Positions 62,581 to 64,000 of a stretch of DNA of 64,000 bases are shown piece after piece. The notes below the pieces were generated by a model. That model saw nothing but the letters and a program-made list of their open reading frames with translations. It made no database searches and had not been told where the DNA came from. The translations under genes were made by a program, and so were the position numbers. Numbering within the stretch: position 1 is the first letter of the stretch; each line of letters starts with the position of its first letter. This DNA comes from Pagrus major. Its lineage: Eukaryota; Chordata; Actinopteri; Spariformes; Sparidae. The stretch is from contig NC_133235.1 in assembly GCF_040436345.1 (NCBI RefSeq), positions 24,162,005-24,226,004 of the forward strand, written 5' to 3'.

Positions 62581-63269
62581 AAAGGTGCAATATGTAAGAA
62601 CTTTAGATTACAACATTAAAACATTAAAGCTGCTGTAAGCGTTAGTTTTTTAAAATTGAAAAATAAGTGTTAAATAGCCCTGAGTGTTTGGTCAGTCACC
62701 CACATCTCTCCTTCCCTGCAGCAAAAGAGAAAAGACACTTTCTGGTATCCCTGCCCACTTCATCCAATCGGGAGAGAGAACTCCATAAAGAGGTGGTCCT
62801 GTCTGCTAGTGAACTCACAGAGCACTCACCTGTTTGCTGCTATATCTGGCGAATACCGCTGCGCTTTCATGAGGTGATGTAAAGAGGAGGGAGGGGATTG
62901 CTAACTGCAAAAGGGACAGGAAGTTAGCTAAAACAATGACAATGCTCACAGCAGCTTTAACTCAAATTATCAATAGAGTATGAAGAAAAAAATGTTTTGA
63001 TTTCACATTAAAGACATCTAGATATTTTGTTGCTCAGACACAGTATCTACTGAAGTTAGCATGCTAACAGTTAGCCCAGGCCTATCCTTTTGCATAATTC
63101 TGCTCTGAGCTGGCAGCCTAGACTTTCTAGCTGCACGGCTAGCTAAGACAACTGAGCTAACTAGCTAACGGCAGCTACAGTAGCAGCAGCATTTAGCGGT
63201 TACTCTGGTGATATGCTGCTCTATTTGTATTGATTCAACAGGAGGCCAATTCTTACATATTGCACCTTT
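62581..63269. mobile_element. MITE-like element, family 1 (interrupted copy)
   Basis: Flanked by a perfect 20-bp inverted repeat, AAAGGTGCAATATGTAAGAA at 62,581-62,600 and its reverse complement at 63,250-63,269. The right part shares gttagcatgctaa and agttagccc with the copy at 6,923-7,492. A family 2 element occupies 62,624-62,960, so the original copy would have been about 350 bp. Confidence 0.8.
62624..62960. mobile_element. MITE-like element, family 2, copy 2 (nested)
   Basis: 337 bp bounded by TTAAAGCTGCTGTAAGC and an inverted copy with one mismatch at 62,944-62,960. The interior (gtgtttggtcagtcaccc, then ttctggtatccctgcccact) matches copy 1 at 22,652-23,084 in the same plus-strand orientation. 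It lies wholly inside the family 1 element. Confidence 0.85.
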
Positions 63270-64000
63270 AAAATGAAACCTTTTCCTTTCCCCTCACTAA
63301 AATATTCCAGAATCTGCAAATAAAGATTAACCGCTGGACACGATGTCTCCTGCTTCCATTCCCAGTATATGTGCACTGGGGACTTCCAAGTTTCCACCTC
63401 ACACTCGTTCATGCTGAATATTAGAACTGGATTTGCCTCCAAACTATTTGCGATGTCGTAGGCCTGTCTCTTAAAATCTAATTTTGAGCACAGAGAAAAT
63501 TTAAACTGATGAAATGTCCACGTGAATGTGAAAACATCCTTCTTCTCAAACTCTGCGAATGCATCTTTCTACAATTGAAGCTCAAACATTCAACTGTAGG
63601 AACAGAAAAACACGTTTATGACTGGAGGGAGACTTACTTATTTTATGCTAGAGCTGAAATCCTAAGTAAATCATCATTTAGGAGGAATATTCAGAAGACG
63701 GTTCCATCTTCATCTAAGCTCCTCAATTAAAATGTTTAAAAAGAGTCATTCAGAGTTCAAGAGCTACTACATTTAGAAGAAAACAAAACAAAAAAAAACT
63801 GCCTACATGAAGAAATCCCAAGACAGGAGAAAATGAATAATTGCACCAGTATACGGTTTTCCATAGCGGGTTTCAAGTTCATATTTATTTATTTCTCTCA
63901 ACAGAACCCAAGTGACAATCAGAATACAGTACTTTTTTTCCTCAAACATCTTTTTTCCTTTTCTTTTTTTATTACGCAAAACAAGAGAACACTCAGTGCA

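Larger units (their letters stand above)
62223..64000. other. 3' flank of col4a4 with nested repeats
   Basis: No further gene was seen. An ATTAAA at 62,570-62,575 could serve as the col4a4 poly(A) signal, but a longer UTR is possible. Most of 62,581-63,269 is a transposon with another inside it. Sequence near 63,300-63,480 also looks repetitive, but its limits are unclear. Confidence 0.55.

Overview
This is a stretch of a teleost fish genome, probably a percomorph. The evidence is long AT-rich introns, short phase-consistent collagen exons, fish-type dispersed repeats (MITE-like elements and LINE/SINE tails), and proteins that match vertebrate families with fish-like divergence. No prokaryotic or viral gene was seen.

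Layout. Positions 1-10,760 hold the 3' end of an FGF homologous factor gene on the plus strand, recognisable as fgf12: its last two coding exons, and a 3' UTR of up to about 2.8 kb. Positions 10,760-18,035 are intergenic, with several repeats and a 42-bp minisatellite of about 19 copies. At 18,036-18,818 on the minus strand lies a small two-exon gene for a 111-residue somatostatin-family precursor with an unusual mature peptide. Positions 18,819-23,120 are intergenic and end in a MITE that touches the 3' end of the next gene.

The rest of the window is a complete head-to-head pair of type IV collagen genes. col4a3 is on the minus strand (stop 23,121, start 43,476): I assembled 52 coding exons, 5,010 bp, 1,669 residues, with the frame kept across every junction. 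col4a4 is on the plus strand (start 44,214, stop 62,222): 46 coding exons, 4,995 bp, 1,664 residues. Many of these exons are too small to show as open frames, including the two that together encode the col4a4 signal peptide and the one that carries its 7S cysteines. The start codons are 737 bp apart, so the two genes very probably share a bidirectional promoter. Their products are expected to assemble with alpha5(IV) into the alpha3-alpha4-alpha5 network of basement membranes, as in other vertebrates.

The most notable points are the divergent somatostatin, a C-terminal extension of alpha3(IV) that ends in Arg-Gly-Asp-Asn, two GC-AG introns in col4a4, a nested transposon just after col4a4, and the presence of copies of one MITE family at the 3' ends of both collagen genes. 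I found no wholly new multi-gene system.
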